From Deltaproteobacteria bacterium (GTDB taxonomy: Bacteria; Desulfobacterota; Syntrophia; Syntrophales; UBA2210): a stretch of DNA of 34,218 bases. The stretch covers positions 1 through 34,218 of the forward strand of contig JAUVXT010000002.1 of the NCBI GenBank assembly GCA_030603465.1, given 5' to 3'. Below, piece by piece: positions 14,969-23,331 of the stretch (its first letter is position 1; every line of letters starts with the position of its first letter). The notes beneath the pieces are model-generated. The model worked only from the letters and a program-made list of their open reading frames with translations. It did no database searches and had not been told where the DNA came from. The translations under genes were made by a program, and so were the position numbers.

Positions 14969-15661
14969 ATGGTTGAATCGTTTACAATAGACGGAGAAAA
15001 TGCAAAGCAAGACATCTCTGTGGATATTCATGGGGTCGTCCTTTGCGGATACACGGGACGTGATCAGGATGCCGTCAGAAAACACATAGAAGAATTGCGG
15101 AAGGAGGGTATTGAACCACCCCCTTCTGTGCCGATGTACTATCCCAAGCCACCCAGGGGGATTGAAAAGACCGGTGTGATTGATATTCAGGGGAGCGAAA
15201 CGTCGGGTGAAATTGAATATGTGCTGATTATTGATAAAGATAGTATATGTGTAGGACTTGGAAGCGATCATACGGATCGGGAGATGGAGAGACTCGATAT
15301 CTTGAAGTCGAAACAGGTATGTCCGGCCGTTGTTTCTCAAGAGATGTGGAACTATGACGACGTGAAGGATCACTGGGATGATATAGAGATCCGAAGCTGG
15401 GTTACGAAAGCGGATAAAAGAGAGATTTATCAGGATTCAACCCTTTCCACAATGCTGCTTCCCGAGGATTTGATTGACTTGGTGGGAAAACGGGTCAGCG
15501 GATCCCTTCATGGTATGGCAATCTTATCGGGTACTCCGCCCATCTTGACGGGGGAAATGATATTTGCGGACCGTTTCGAGGGAGAACTGTATGATCCCAT
15601 CTTGAAGAGAAAAATAACCATTGACTACTCGATTAAAACAATTGACTGGTTTAACGATTAG
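14969..15661 (+). CDS. DUF2848-family protein (fumarylacetoacetase-like)
   Basis: This protein of about 230 residues resembles the DUF2848 family, which is thought to share the fumarylacetoacetate hydrolase fold. Recognisable stretches are VGLGSDHTDREMERLDI, SKQVCPAVVSQEMWNYDDV, the SGSLHGMAILSGTPPILTG segment and ADRFEGELYDPILKR near the C-terminus. No function is established that I know of. By context it may hydrolyse or tautomerise a ring-opened oxo-acid or a CoA ester. The start is uncertain: GTG at 14954 would add five residues but has no ribosome site, while ATG at 14969 follows GAGGTG at a long spacing of 12. It lies just after the CoA ligase and 141 bases before the second molybdenum hydroxylase. 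Confidence 0.7.
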   Translation: MVESFTIDGENAKQDISVDIHGVVLCGYTGRDQDAVRKHIEELRKEGIEPPPSVPMYYPKPPRGIEKTGVIDIQGSETSGEIEYVLIIDKDSICVGLGSDHTDREMERLDILKSKQVCPAVVSQEMWNYDDVKDHWDDIEIRSWVTKADKREIYQDSTLSTMLLPEDLIDLVGKRVSGSLHGMAILSGTPPILTGEMIFADRFEGELYDPILKRKITIDYSIKTIDWFND

Positions 15662-15708
15662 CCTTTAGTAAGTTAGAAAGTATTTTCTGCGTTTTCCGGC
15701 AGAGAGTA

Positions 15709-15742
15709 ATTTCGTTAACGCACTTATCCCGTTTATCGGGGT
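15709..15742 (+). repeat. 34-nt dispersed inverted repeat, copy 1
   Basis: This segment matches the reverse complement of 31865-31898 at 33 of 34 positions. It contains the small stem CCCG-TTTAT-CGGG. It lies between the DUF2848 gene and the molybdenum hydroxylase operon, and no T-run follows. Confidence 0.75.
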
Positions 15743-15802
15743 TAGGTAGTTCCACGATGAAAAATGAGGGTAGTTGATGACTAAATTGTTAAGGAGAAGG
15801 TT

Positions 15803-18229
15803 ATGAGCGGCGAAAAGAAAAAATGGGTAGGTTCAAGTTATAAGAGGAAGGAGGACATGAGGCTTCTGACAGGCAGAGGAACCTTTATGGATGACATCCT
15901 CCTGCCGAACATGAAACATGCGGCGATTCTACGAAGTCCCTATGCCCATGCAAAAATATTGGATGTTGACATCTCTGAGGCCCTTAAGGCTCCGGGAGTA
16001 ATTGGAGTGGTAACCGGTGAGGATGTTAAGAAGGCATCGAAACCCTATCCCTGCGGAGTGACGATTCCCACAAAGTATTATACCTGCGCCGTTGATAAAG
16101 TTCGGTTCGTTGGTGAACCCGTGGCGGTCGTGGTGGCTGATAATCGTTACCTTGCCGAGGATGCCCTCGATCTGATCGAAGTGGATTATGATCCACTGGA
16201 AGCGGTTGTGGATATAGAAAAGGCCATAGAGCCCGATGCCCCCGTGCTTCATGAAAACATCGGGAGCAATATCTATAACCACCGTTTCTTCAAGTATGGT
16301 ACAGACTGGGATACCCTGTGTCAGGAAGCCGATGAAGTTGTCAAATGGAAATTTAATTTCCCCAAATATGCCGGTTCGCCTATTGAGACGTATGGTGTAA
16401 TTGCTTCATACAGTTCCTTCGAGAACTCCTATGTGGTGTACAATAACTATCAGGGGCCCTTTGTGAATCACGCCCTGACAGCCATGGCCCTCGGTATTCC
16501 CGAAAACAAGATGAGATGGATCATACCCACAGATATCGGGGGTGGTTTTGGAACAAAAACGGGCATTTATCCCTATTGCGCTTTAATGTCTATCGTTGCC
16601 AAAAAGACCGGTGTAACAGTAAAATGGATAGAAGATAGACGGGAACACCTGTTGGCCTCGGCCACCTGTACTGACAGGGTTACCTATATCGAAGCAGCCG
16701 TCAGGAAGGACGGGAAAATTCTTGGGTTGAAGGACAAGGCCATGGATACGACGGGCGGATATATCCGACCTCCGGAACCGGGTTGCGCCTATCGTAGTAC
16801 GGGCAATCATACGGGTGCTTATGACATCAGGAACCTGGACCGGGAGGTGTATATCGTTGCCACCAATAAGGGACTGACGGCGCCTCTCAGGGGGTATGGT
16901 TGCCAGGAACTCTACTTCAGCACCGAAAGAATCACCGATATGGCGGCGGCCAAGCTGGGGATTGATCCCGCCGAGATCAGATTCAAGAACTTTGTTCAAC
17001 CGGAGCAGATGCCGTACACGACTGCGACAGGCGGTTATTACGACGTGGGAAACTACCCTGCGGCCTTCCAAAAGTGTTTGGATATAGTTGAATATGACAA
17101 AATGAGAGAGTACCAGAAAAAGGCCAGAGCGGAAGGACGGCTGGTCGGTATCGGCCTCGCGTCAGTCGTCGATCCCTCTGTGACAAATATCGCCTATGTT
17201 GCCATAGGTAAGACGATTGAGGAGAGGAAGAATGAACGAGACAAATCGGGATCGGGCGAGGCTGCCATTGTCAAGGTCGATCCGCTGGGAGGCATAACGG
17301 TCATATGTTCGACTAACCCGCAGGGTCAGGGACATGAAACGGTGATCAGCCAGATCATTGCCGATGAATTCGGTGTTCATCCCGATGAGGTTGTTGTCGA
17401 CTCCGTTTTGGATTCTTCAGACCGCTTATACAGTATTACAACGGGAAGTTTCTCCAGTCGTTTTGCATCTTCGGGAACTACCGCTATTGTCAGGGCATCG
17501 AGACAGTGTATCGAAAAGGCGAAAAAGATCGCGGCCCATCTGATGAAAATAAAGGTGGAAGACGTCGTGATGGAAGAGGGCAAGTTCTTCGCGAAGGACA
17601 AGCCGGAAAAGGCGATCAAGCTGCGGCATATTGCCGGCGCCGCCCACTGGAACCAGTACGATCTGCCGGAAGGAATCGATGCGGGTCTCTTTGGTACGAG
17701 TCTGTGGACAATGCCTACATCGAGGCCTCCCGATGGGAAAGACAGAGTAAATTCATCAAACACATATGGCTTTGTTGCCGAGGCAATTGTTGTAGAAGTT
17801 GATCAGGAAACGGGTGAGATCACATTTCTCAAATGGGCCAGTGTCCACGATGCCGGGACCATTCTCAATCCTCAGATAGTCAGAGGGCAGGTCTTGGGAA
17901 GTATTGTCCAGGCAATTGGCGGCAGTATGTACGAGGAACAGGCCTACGATGAGCATGGTCAGTGCCTGACGGCATCATTCGCAGATTATCTCTGTCCGAC
18001 GGCCATGGAAATGCCGAAGGTTGATGTAGATCATTTTGAGTCGCCATCGGTACTTACTGCGCTCGGTTCAAAGGGGGCAGGAGAAGGGTCAAGCATGTCC
18101 GTTCCGCCTGCTATCGGTAACGCTATTGCAGATGCGCTGGCGCCCCTGGGAGTGGTGGTAGATGAACTGCCCCTTAGCCCGAGCAAGATCTGGCACATGA
18201 TTGACGAGGCCAAAGCCAAAACAAATTAG
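15803..18229 (+). CDS. Xanthine dehydrogenase-family molybdenum hydroxylase, large subunit 2
   Basis: This 808-residue protein is a close paralogue of the subunit at 6123, with the same length and the same motif order: GGGFGTK (about 246), PLRGYGCQ (about 361), GQGHET (about 508) and the catalytic Glu at about 761 in GSKGAGEGSS. Like its paralogue it lacks the CO dehydrogenase AYRCSFR signature. It starts with ATG after AAGGAGAAGG. The next three genes encode a CoxG-like protein, the FAD subunit and the 2Fe-2S subunit, so a full hydroxylase can be assembled. Electrons would pass from Mo through two 2Fe-2S centres to FAD. It probably hydroxylates a ring carbon of an aromatic or heteroaromatic acid or its CoA ester. 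A dehydroxylating reaction like 4-hydroxybenzoyl-CoA reductase is possible, but the FAD subunit shows no obvious extra 4Fe-4S insertion. Confidence 0.93.
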   Translation: MSGEKKKWVGSSYKRKEDMRLLTGRGTFMDDILLPNMKHAAILRSPYAHAKILDVDISEALKAPGVIGVVTGEDVKKASKPYPCGVTIPTKYYTCAVDKVRFVGEPVAVVVADNRYLAEDALDLIEVDYDPLEAVVDIEKAIEPDAPVLHENIGSNIYNHRFFKYGTDWDTLCQEADEVVKWKFNFPKYAGSPIETYGVIASYSSFENSYVVYNNYQGPFVNHALTAMALGIPENKMRWIIPTDIGGGFGTKTGIYPYCALMSIVAKKTGVTVKWIEDRREHLLASATCTDRVTYIEAAVRKDGKILGLKDKAMDTTGGYIRPPEPGCAYRSTGNHTGAYDIRNLDREVYIVATNKGLTAPLRGYGCQELYFSTERITDMAAAKLGIDPAEIRFKNFVQPEQMPYTTATGGYYDVGNYPAAFQKCLDIVEYDKMREYQKKARAEGRLVGIGLASVVDPSVTNIAYVAIGKTIEERKNERDKSGSGEAAIVKVDPLGGITVICSTNPQGQGHETVISQIIADEFGVHPDEVVVDSVLDSSDRLYSITTGSFSSRFASSGTTAIVRASRQCIEKAKKIAAHLMKIKVEDVVMEEGKFFAKDKPEKAIKLRHIAGAAHWNQYDLPEGIDAGLFGTSLWTMPTSRPPDGKDRVNSSNTYGFVAEAIVVEVDQETGEITFLKWASVHDAGTILNPQIVRGQVLGSIVQAIGGSMYEEQAYDEHGQCLTASFADYLCPTAMEMPKVDVDHFESPSVLTALGSKGAGEGSSMSVPPAIGNAIADALAPLGVVVDELPLSPSKIWHMIDEAKAKTN

Positions 18230-18251
18230 CATATATTAAAGGAGAATTATT

Positions 18252-18683
18252 ATGAAGATAGAAGGAACATATACATTTAAGGCACCACAGCAGAAAGTCT
18301 GGGAGACCTTTAATTCGGTGGAACACCTGCAGGAAGCACTGCCCGGGTGTGAGGAACTGATAGAAACGGAGCCCGGAAAGTTTGATGTTTTCTTGAAAAT
18401 AGGAATCTCAGCCGTTAAAGGGAAATATAAGGGTAAATTTGAGATTGCCGATCCGAACCCCCCTAACAGCTACAAGCTCATAGGCCAGGGGAAGGGCCTC
18501 CCCGGCTATGTGAAGGGAGAGGCTGTCATTTCAATGTCGCAGGAGGGTGAAGATACTATTCTCTCCTATGACGGAGATGTACAGGTAGGCGGACTTCTTG
18601 CCGGTATCGGTCAGAGGATGATAGGTGGGATTTCGAAGATGATGATTGGGCAGTTTTTCAAGAGCATGGATAAAGTATTGTAA
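18252..18683 (+). CDS. CoxG-like SRPBCC-domain protein
   Basis: This 143-residue protein belongs to the CO dehydrogenase subunit G family. Typical marks are the N-terminal GTYTFKAPQQKVWE, ALPGCEELIE and the C-terminal VGGLLAGIGQRMIGG followed by GQFFKSMDKVL. CoxG of CO oxidisers helps attach the enzyme to the membrane or deliver electrons to quinone, and the SRPBCC fold binds hydrophobic ligands. This copy ends just after the SRPBCC domain and lacks the C-terminal hydrophobic anchor seen in longer members. It lies between the large and medium subunit genes, 22 and 26 bases from each, with GGAGAA before the ATG. A role in maturation or electron transfer of the hydroxylase is likely. Confidence 0.88.
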   Translation: MKIEGTYTFKAPQQKVWETFNSVEHLQEALPGCEELIETEPGKFDVFLKIGISAVKGKYKGKFEIADPNPPNSYKLIGQGKGLPGYVKGEAVISMSQEGEDTILSYDGDVQVGGLLAGIGQRMIGGISKMMIGQFFKSMDKVL

Positions 18684-18709
18684 TAAAACGAAAGTATAGG
18701 AGAAAGGAA

Positions 18710-19594
18710 ATGAAACCAACCGCATTTGAATATTTTACCCCTTCCACGGTACAGGAAGCGCTCCAGCTTCTGGAAAGCCAGGGGGATGAGGCTAAGATAA
18801 TTGCCGGCGGCCAGAGCCTTGTTGCGATGATGAATTTCAGGGCGGCCCGTCCGGAAGCGCTGATTGATATAAATAATATTAAAGACCTCGACTACATCAG
18901 GGAAGAGGAAGATGAGCTCGTTATCGGCGCCCTTACAAGGGAGAGGACACTGGAAGTATCTCCGTTGGTGAAGGAGAAGTGTCCTATCCTGGCCAAGGCG
19001 ATTACCCATATCGGCCATCTTCCGATCAGGTTTCGAGGCACCATAGGGGGTACGCTGGTTCACGCAGATCCTACCGCTGAGATACCGATAACATCGGTTG
19101 CTCTCGATGCAAAGATGAAGATTGCAGGTCCATCGGGCGAGCGGGTGCTGAATGCCGGTGAGTTCTTTTTGACCTATCTTACCAGTGCCATAGAAGAAAA
19201 CGAGCTTCTGGTGGAAGTAAGAATTCCCACGCTTCCTCCAAAAACGACGGCATGGTCATATGTTGATATCAGCAGAAGATTCGGTGATTTCGCAATTGTT
19301 GCTGTCGCCTCTGTTCTATCACTGGATAATGACGGGGTATGCAAGGAAGCCAGGATCGCTATGGGCGGCGTAGCGCCGACACCGGTCAGGGCGAAGGAAG
19401 CGGAAGCCCTGCTGGCAGGACAAAAAATAACAGACAGCATCATTGAAGAAGCGGCAATTAAAGCAGCGGAATCGGACGATGTAGATCCTGATTCTGATTA
19501 TCACGCTACCGCTGAGTATCGGAAGGCCATGACTAAGGTTCTAACCCAGAGAGGGCTCAAAGAGGCCTGGACAAACTTTGAAGGGAGTAAGTAA
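18710..19594 (+). CDS. Molybdenum hydroxylase FAD-binding (medium) subunit
   Basis: This 294-residue protein matches the CoxM/CutM type. The FAD diphosphate-binding stretches are IIAGGQSLVAMMNFR (about residues 31-45) and FRGTIGGTLVHADPTAEIP (about 107-125), followed by the C-terminal CO dehydrogenase flavoprotein domain (SRRFGDFAIVAVA, MGGVAPTPVRA). It receives electrons from the 2Fe-2S subunit and passes them to an unknown acceptor. The ATG follows AGGAGAAAGG. The 2Fe-2S subunit begins one base after its stop. It is the only FAD subunit of this type in the window, although there are two large subunits. Confidence 0.94.
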   Translation: MKPTAFEYFTPSTVQEALQLLESQGDEAKIIAGGQSLVAMMNFRAARPEALIDINNIKDLDYIREEEDELVIGALTRERTLEVSPLVKEKCPILAKAITHIGHLPIRFRGTIGGTLVHADPTAEIPITSVALDAKMKIAGPSGERVLNAGEFFLTYLTSAIEENELLVEVRIPTLPPKTTAWSYVDISRRFGDFAIVAVASVLSLDNDGVCKEARIAMGGVAPTPVRAKEAEALLAGQKITDSIIEEAAIKAAESDDVDPDSDYHATAEYRKAMTKVLTQRGLKEAWTNFEGSK

Positions 19595-19595
19595 G

Positions 19596-20078
19596 ATGGC
19601 AGATAAACGTCAAGTAAAAGTCAAGGTGAATGGCGTAGAATATGAAGGATATGCGGAACCGAGGAAGCTCCTTTCCGATTTCTTGCGGGACGATCTTGAG
19701 CTTCTGGGAACGCATGTAGGTTGTGAACACGGTATATGCGGGGCGTGTACGATTCTCTTTAACGGAGAGCCGATCCGCTCCTGCCTGATGTTTGCCGTTC
19801 AGGCAACCGGCGCGGAGATAATGACTGTGGAGGGTATTGCCGAGAACGGCAAATTACACCCGATACAGGAAGCATTTAATGAACATCATGCACTGCAGTG
19901 TGGGTTCTGTACACCAGGCATGCTCATTACCGTCTATCACTTTCTCAAGGAAAATCCCAATCCGACAGAGGAGGAGGCACGCGAAGCAGTGTCCGGCGTT
20001 CTCTGCCGTTGTACGGGATACACGCAGATAGTAGAGGCTGTTATGGCTGCGGCGGAAAAGATGAGGATTGCCGCATGA
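19596..20078 (+). CDS. Molybdenum hydroxylase 2Fe-2S (small) subunit
   Basis: This 160-residue iron-sulfur protein has both 2Fe-2S sites of the CoxS/XdhC type. The plant-ferredoxin-like site has Cys 43, 48, 51 and 63, and the second site has Cys 102, 105, 137 and 139 (QCGFCTPGM and LCRCTGY). All eight cysteines are intact. The start is the ATG at 19596 preceded by AAGGGAG; an in-frame TTG at 19578 lies inside the FAD subunit gene and includes the ribosome site. Its stop codon overlaps the first permease gene by four bases (ATGA). It carries electrons from the Mo centre to FAD and could serve either large subunit. Confidence 0.95.
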   Translation: MADKRQVKVKVNGVEYEGYAEPRKLLSDFLRDDLELLGTHVGCEHGICGACTILFNGEPIRSCLMFAVQATGAEIMTVEGIAENGKLHPIQEAFNEHHALQCGFCTPGMLITVYHFLKENPNPTEEEAREAVSGVLCRCTGYTQIVEAVMAAAEKMRIAA

Positions 20079-20953
20079 TTCTCTTTCAACAGCTCATAAA
20101 CGGGCTTATGCTGGGGGCCACCTATTCACTGGTGGCCATAGGCTATACTTTAATCTTCGGGGTGCTGGGGCTTCTTCACTTCGCGCATGGCGAAGTGTTG
20201 ATGGCCGGCGCCTTTATGGGACTTTATATAATCCTATGGAGTGGATTGCCACTCTATATCACCCTGCCCTTAACCATGATAGCGACGGGTATATTGGGTC
20301 TTATCGTTCAATTCTTTGCTATAAGACCTATTAAAAAGGATTATCATCTGGCCCCACTGTTGAGTACAATAGGGGTAACAATAATTCTCCAGCACCTTGC
20401 CATCAAAATCTTCGGTGGTTATGGGACAAGGTTTCCCGATGCAATTTCCACGAAAATATATAAATTTGGGGCTCTAACAATAAGTTCGGATAGCCTTCTG
20501 ATTTTCGGTATAGCTGTTATGCTGATGCTAGTTCTTTATTTCTTTATTGCGAAGACCAAGGTTGGGAGGGCCATGAGGGCCGTTGCAGAAAGTCACCTGA
20601 CAGCCGGTTTTCTAGGTGTGAATGTAGATCGGATTGTACTGATTACCTTTGGAGTTGCATCTGCCCTGGCTGGAGCGGCCGGAGTTCTGGTGGGTATTGC
20701 GTTTCATACTATTACACCCTTTATGGGGCTCACGTTTGCGCTGAAGGGACTTGTGGTGATGCTGCTTGGCGGTCTTGGGAATGTTGTGGGCGCCATGATT
20801 GGGGGGCTGATTCTCGGGCTGGCCGAAGTGAGCAGTGTTGTGCTCATTCCGTCCGAGATCAACTTGCAGGATGTTTTTGCCTTCGGAATCATGATTCTCA
20901 TCCTCATTTTCAAGCCTGAGGGGTTGTTTGGAACTCGCGTGAGCAAAAGATAG
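20075..20953 (+). CDS. Branched-chain amino acid-type ABC transporter permease (LivH-like)
   Basis: This 292-residue permease of the LivH family has about eight hydrophobic segments. Landmarks are the N-terminal LINGLMLGATYSLVAIGYTL, GEVLMAGAFMGLY, RAVAESHLTAGFLGVNVDR (the cytoplasmic EAA-like loop) and GAMIGGLILGLAEV. The ATG at 20075 overlaps the stop of the 2Fe-2S subunit gene by four bases, which gives translational coupling. A longer reading of the frame from 19898 would translate the [2Fe-2S] gene out of frame and is rejected. Importers of this family often carry aromatic or dicarboxylic acids rather than amino acids when they sit in degradation clusters, so the substrate is probably that of the adjoining enzymes. 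Confidence 0.94.
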   Translation: MILFQQLINGLMLGATYSLVAIGYTLIFGVLGLLHFAHGEVLMAGAFMGLYIILWSGLPLYITLPLTMIATGILGLIVQFFAIRPIKKDYHLAPLLSTIGVTIILQHLAIKIFGGYGTRFPDAISTKIYKFGALTISSDSLLIFGIAVMLMLVLYFFIAKTKVGRAMRAVAESHLTAGFLGVNVDRIVLITFGVASALAGAAGVLVGIAFHTITPFMGLTFALKGLVVMLLGGLGNVVGAMIGGLILGLAEVSSVVLIPSEINLQDVFAFGIMILILIFKPEGLFGTRVSKR

Positions 20954-20966
20954 GGAGATATAGAAA

Positions 20967-21809
20967 TTGGATTATTTATTTTCGGTAGCGGCCATTGCGG
21001 GCATTAATATCATTATGGCTCTTAGCTTTTACCTGCCGTTTATTACGGGTCAGATATCATTAGGCCAGGCAGGATTTATGGCAATCGGAGCATACGCTTC
21101 GGCGGTATGCTCCGTAAAGTTCGGGATTCCGTACGTTCCAGCTGTTCTACTGGGAGGAGTTATGGCAGGGGTAGCCGGGTTTGTGTTGGGGATGCCTGCC
21201 CTCAGGATAAAGGGGATATATCTTCTCCTTTTGACCATGGGATTCGGAGAAATTGTCAGGGTGATCTTTATAAATATTGACTATGTGGGTGGCGCTGCCG
21301 GATTGGGAGGTATTCCTTATCAGGAATATACCACTTTGTATGCATACGGCACGGTCGTAATTTTAACAGTCTTTTTTTATCGATTACGTAAGTCACGCAT
21401 GGGGAGGGCCTTTCAAGCGATAGGAGATGATGAGGACACAGCTGAAATCATCGGAGTTAATATTGCAACGGCCAAGCTTACCGCCTTTTCTGTGGGCGCG
21501 TTTATCGCTGGTATTGGGGGGGGGATTCTGGCTCATTTTCAGGAGTATATAGAGCCGCTCATGTTCGGCGTCATGCATGGGGTGGAGTTCATTGTGTTTG
21601 CCATATTCGGAGGGATTCAGATATTTTGGGGTCCCATATTTGGCGCGCTTGCCCTTACATTCATACCGGAGTTTCTCCGGGAAATACAGGAATGGAGAAT
21701 GGAACTGTATGGCTTGCTTTTGATAGTAATGATGATTGTACGGCCCCAGGGGGTTATCGGGCTGGATGTTATTAAATGGATTAAAAAGAAATTACTGAGG
21801 ATTCGCTGA
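20967..21809 (+). CDS. Branched-chain amino acid-type ABC transporter permease (LivM-like)
   Basis: This 280-residue permease of the LivM family pairs with the LivH-like protein to form the membrane channel. Landmarks are SFYLPFITGQISLGQAGF, LRIKGIYLLLLTMGFGEIV and RAFQAIGDDEDTAEIIGVN, the loop that contacts the ATPase. I chose TTG at 20967 because GGGAGA lies nine bases upstream and the first in-frame ATG (21015) would cut into the first membrane helix. It begins 13 bases after the LivH-like gene and is followed by the two ATPase genes. Confidence 0.93.
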   Translation: MDYLFSVAAIAGINIIMALSFYLPFITGQISLGQAGFMAIGAYASAVCSVKFGIPYVPAVLLGGVMAGVAGFVLGMPALRIKGIYLLLLTMGFGEIVRVIFINIDYVGGAAGLGGIPYQEYTTLYAYGTVVILTVFFYRLRKSRMGRAFQAIGDDEDTAEIIGVNIATAKLTAFSVGAFIAGIGGGILAHFQEYIEPLMFGVMHGVEFIVFAIFGGIQIFWGPIFGALALTFIPEFLREIQEWRMELYGLLLIVMMIVRPQGVIGLDVIKWIKKKLLRIR

Positions 21810-21830
21810 TAGAGGAGATATGGAGGGACG

Positions 21831-22601
21831 ATGATCCTGGAGATACGAAATGTTACCAAATACTATGATGGTTTTTGCGCATTGCACAATATCCCGATCA
21901 CTGTGGAAGAGGGGAAAATACACGCAATAATTGGCCCAAATGGGGCAGGCAAAACGACCTTGTTTAATCTGATCAGTGGGATGCTTGACATAACAACCGG
22001 TGATATTTTCTTCAAAGGGAAGAAGATAAACAAACAAAAACCGAATTACCGGGCCAAAGATGGCATTGGAAGGACTTTTCAGATCATTCGACTCTTCAAC
22101 TCCATGACCGTTTTGGAAAATGTGATGTTGGGAAGGCACTGTAAAACCAGCGCCGGTCTGTTGAAGACGTTTTTCAGGCTGTCGCTGAAAGAACCGAATG
22201 AAGAGAAGGAGATCCGTGAAAGGGCGTTAGAGTGTCTGGATTTCGTCGGTATGGTCGATAAAGCGGAGCAGATGGCTTCAAGTTTGCCTCATGCCGAACA
22301 GAGACGGGTAGAGATCGCCCGGGCTCTTAACCTTGAACCTGAACTCGTTCTTCTGGATGAGCCTGCAGCCGGCATGAACCCGAAAGAGACAAACGATCTT
22401 GATTCGCTCATTTTGAGGATTAATAATGATTTGGACAAGACAATACTCCTGATTGAACACAACATGACCCTGGTTATGGGAATATCCGAGATCGTTTCGG
22501 TATTAAATTTTGGTGAGAAAATTGCTGAGGGAAGTCCTTCTGAAGTGCAGGCTAACCCTGCGGTAATAGAGGCATATCTTGGTAAGGGAGGGGACGATTA
22601 G
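21831..22601 (+). CDS. ABC transporter ATP-binding protein (LivG-like)
   Basis: This 256-residue ATPase has Walker A GPNGAGKTT (about residues 37-45), Walker B LVLLDEPAAGMNP and the switch His in LLIEHNM. The signature motif is the LivG variant type (LPHAEQRRVEIARAL) in place of LSGGQ. The C-terminal part (NFGEKIAEGSPSEVQANPAVIEAYLG) is typical for LivG. It starts with ATG after GGAGGG. The LivF-like gene begins one base after its stop. It powers the importer together with LivF. Confidence 0.95.
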   Translation: MILEIRNVTKYYDGFCALHNIPITVEEGKIHAIIGPNGAGKTTLFNLISGMLDITTGDIFFKGKKINKQKPNYRAKDGIGRTFQIIRLFNSMTVLENVMLGRHCKTSAGLLKTFFRLSLKEPNEEKEIRERALECLDFVGMVDKAEQMASSLPHAEQRRVEIARALNLEPELVLLDEPAAGMNPKETNDLDSLILRINNDLDKTILLIEHNMTLVMGISEIVSVLNFGEKIAEGSPSEVQANPAVIEAYLGKGGDD

Positions 22602-22602
22602 G

Positions 22603-23331
22603 ATGCTGTCTATAGAGGGCGTTTCATCCGGTTATGGGAAGATCCTTGCAGTTAAAGATGTAAATCTTCTGGTGGAAGAAGGCGAAATTGTGGTTCTCCT
22701 TGGAGCAAACGGGGCAGGGAAGTCGACTCTTTTGAGGACCATATCGGGTGCGATGAAACCAAAAAGCGGGAGTATTATCTTCAAGGGACAGAGGATTGAT
22801 GGTAAGAAACCGCATCTCATCGTTAAGGAAGGTGTTGTCCAGGTAGAAGAGGGGCGTGGAATCCTTTCTCGCATGTCTGTTAAGGAAAATCTGGATATGG
22901 GCGCGTATCTGCGTTCCGATAAAGATGGGATCATGAAAGATCTGGAGCGGGTATTTCAAAAATTTCCCAGGCTTAAGGAAAGACTGAACCAGAATGCCGG
23001 CACCCTGTCGGGCGGAGAGCAACAGATGCTGGCCATCGGGCGTGCCATGATGGCCAATCCAAAATTGCTTCTCATGGACGAGCCTTCACTGGGGCTCTCG
23101 CCTAATTTTGTGGAACTGATCATACGGGCCATACGCGAATTTCGCGATCAGGACGGTTATACGATTCTTTTGGTTGAGCAGAACGCAAAGAAGGCGCTCG
23201 ATATTGCCGATCGAGGGTACATATTAGAAACGGGAAGGATTGTTCTTGAGGGAACAGCGCAAGATTTGTTGAATAATGAAGAACTTCAAAGGGCATACCT
23301 GGGTCGGGATGCAAAGACCCGGGAAGACTGA
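22603..23331 (+). CDS. ABC transporter ATP-binding protein (LivF-like)
   Basis: This 242-residue ATPase has Walker A GANGAGKST (about residues 35-43), the signature LSGGEQQMLAIGRAMM, Walker B LLLMDEPSLGLSP and the switch His position replaced by Gln (LVEQNAKKAL), as is normal for LivF. I chose the ATG at 22603, with AAGGGAGGGG upstream; an in-frame ATG at 22579 lies inside the LivG-like gene. It completes the cytoplasmic side of the importer. A 158-bp gap follows before the binding protein gene, perhaps to allow separate, higher expression of the latter. Confidence 0.95.
   Translation: MLSIEGVSSGYGKILAVKDVNLLVEEGEIVVLLGANGAGKSTLLRTISGAMKPKSGSIIFKGQRIDGKKPHLIVKEGVVQVEEGRGILSRMSVKENLDMGAYLRSDKDGIMKDLERVFQKFPRLKERLNQNAGTLSGGEQQMLAIGRAMMANPKLLLMDEPSLGLSPNFVELIIRAIREFRDQDGYTILLVEQNAKKALDIADRGYILETGRIVLEGTAQDLLNNEELQRAYLGRDAKTRED

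Noticed and set aside
15803..20078. CO dehydrogenase (coxSML) reading of the second hydroxylase cluster
   Set aside because: Both large subunits lack the AYRCSFR active-site loop that marks true CO dehydrogenase; RGY(A/G)CQ stands there instead.
18710..20078. 4-hydroxybenzoyl-CoA reductase (HcrBC) reading
   Set aside because: The FAD subunit (294 residues) contains no added four-Cys 4Fe-4S segment as in HcrB, so a plain hydroxylase is favoured, though not proven.
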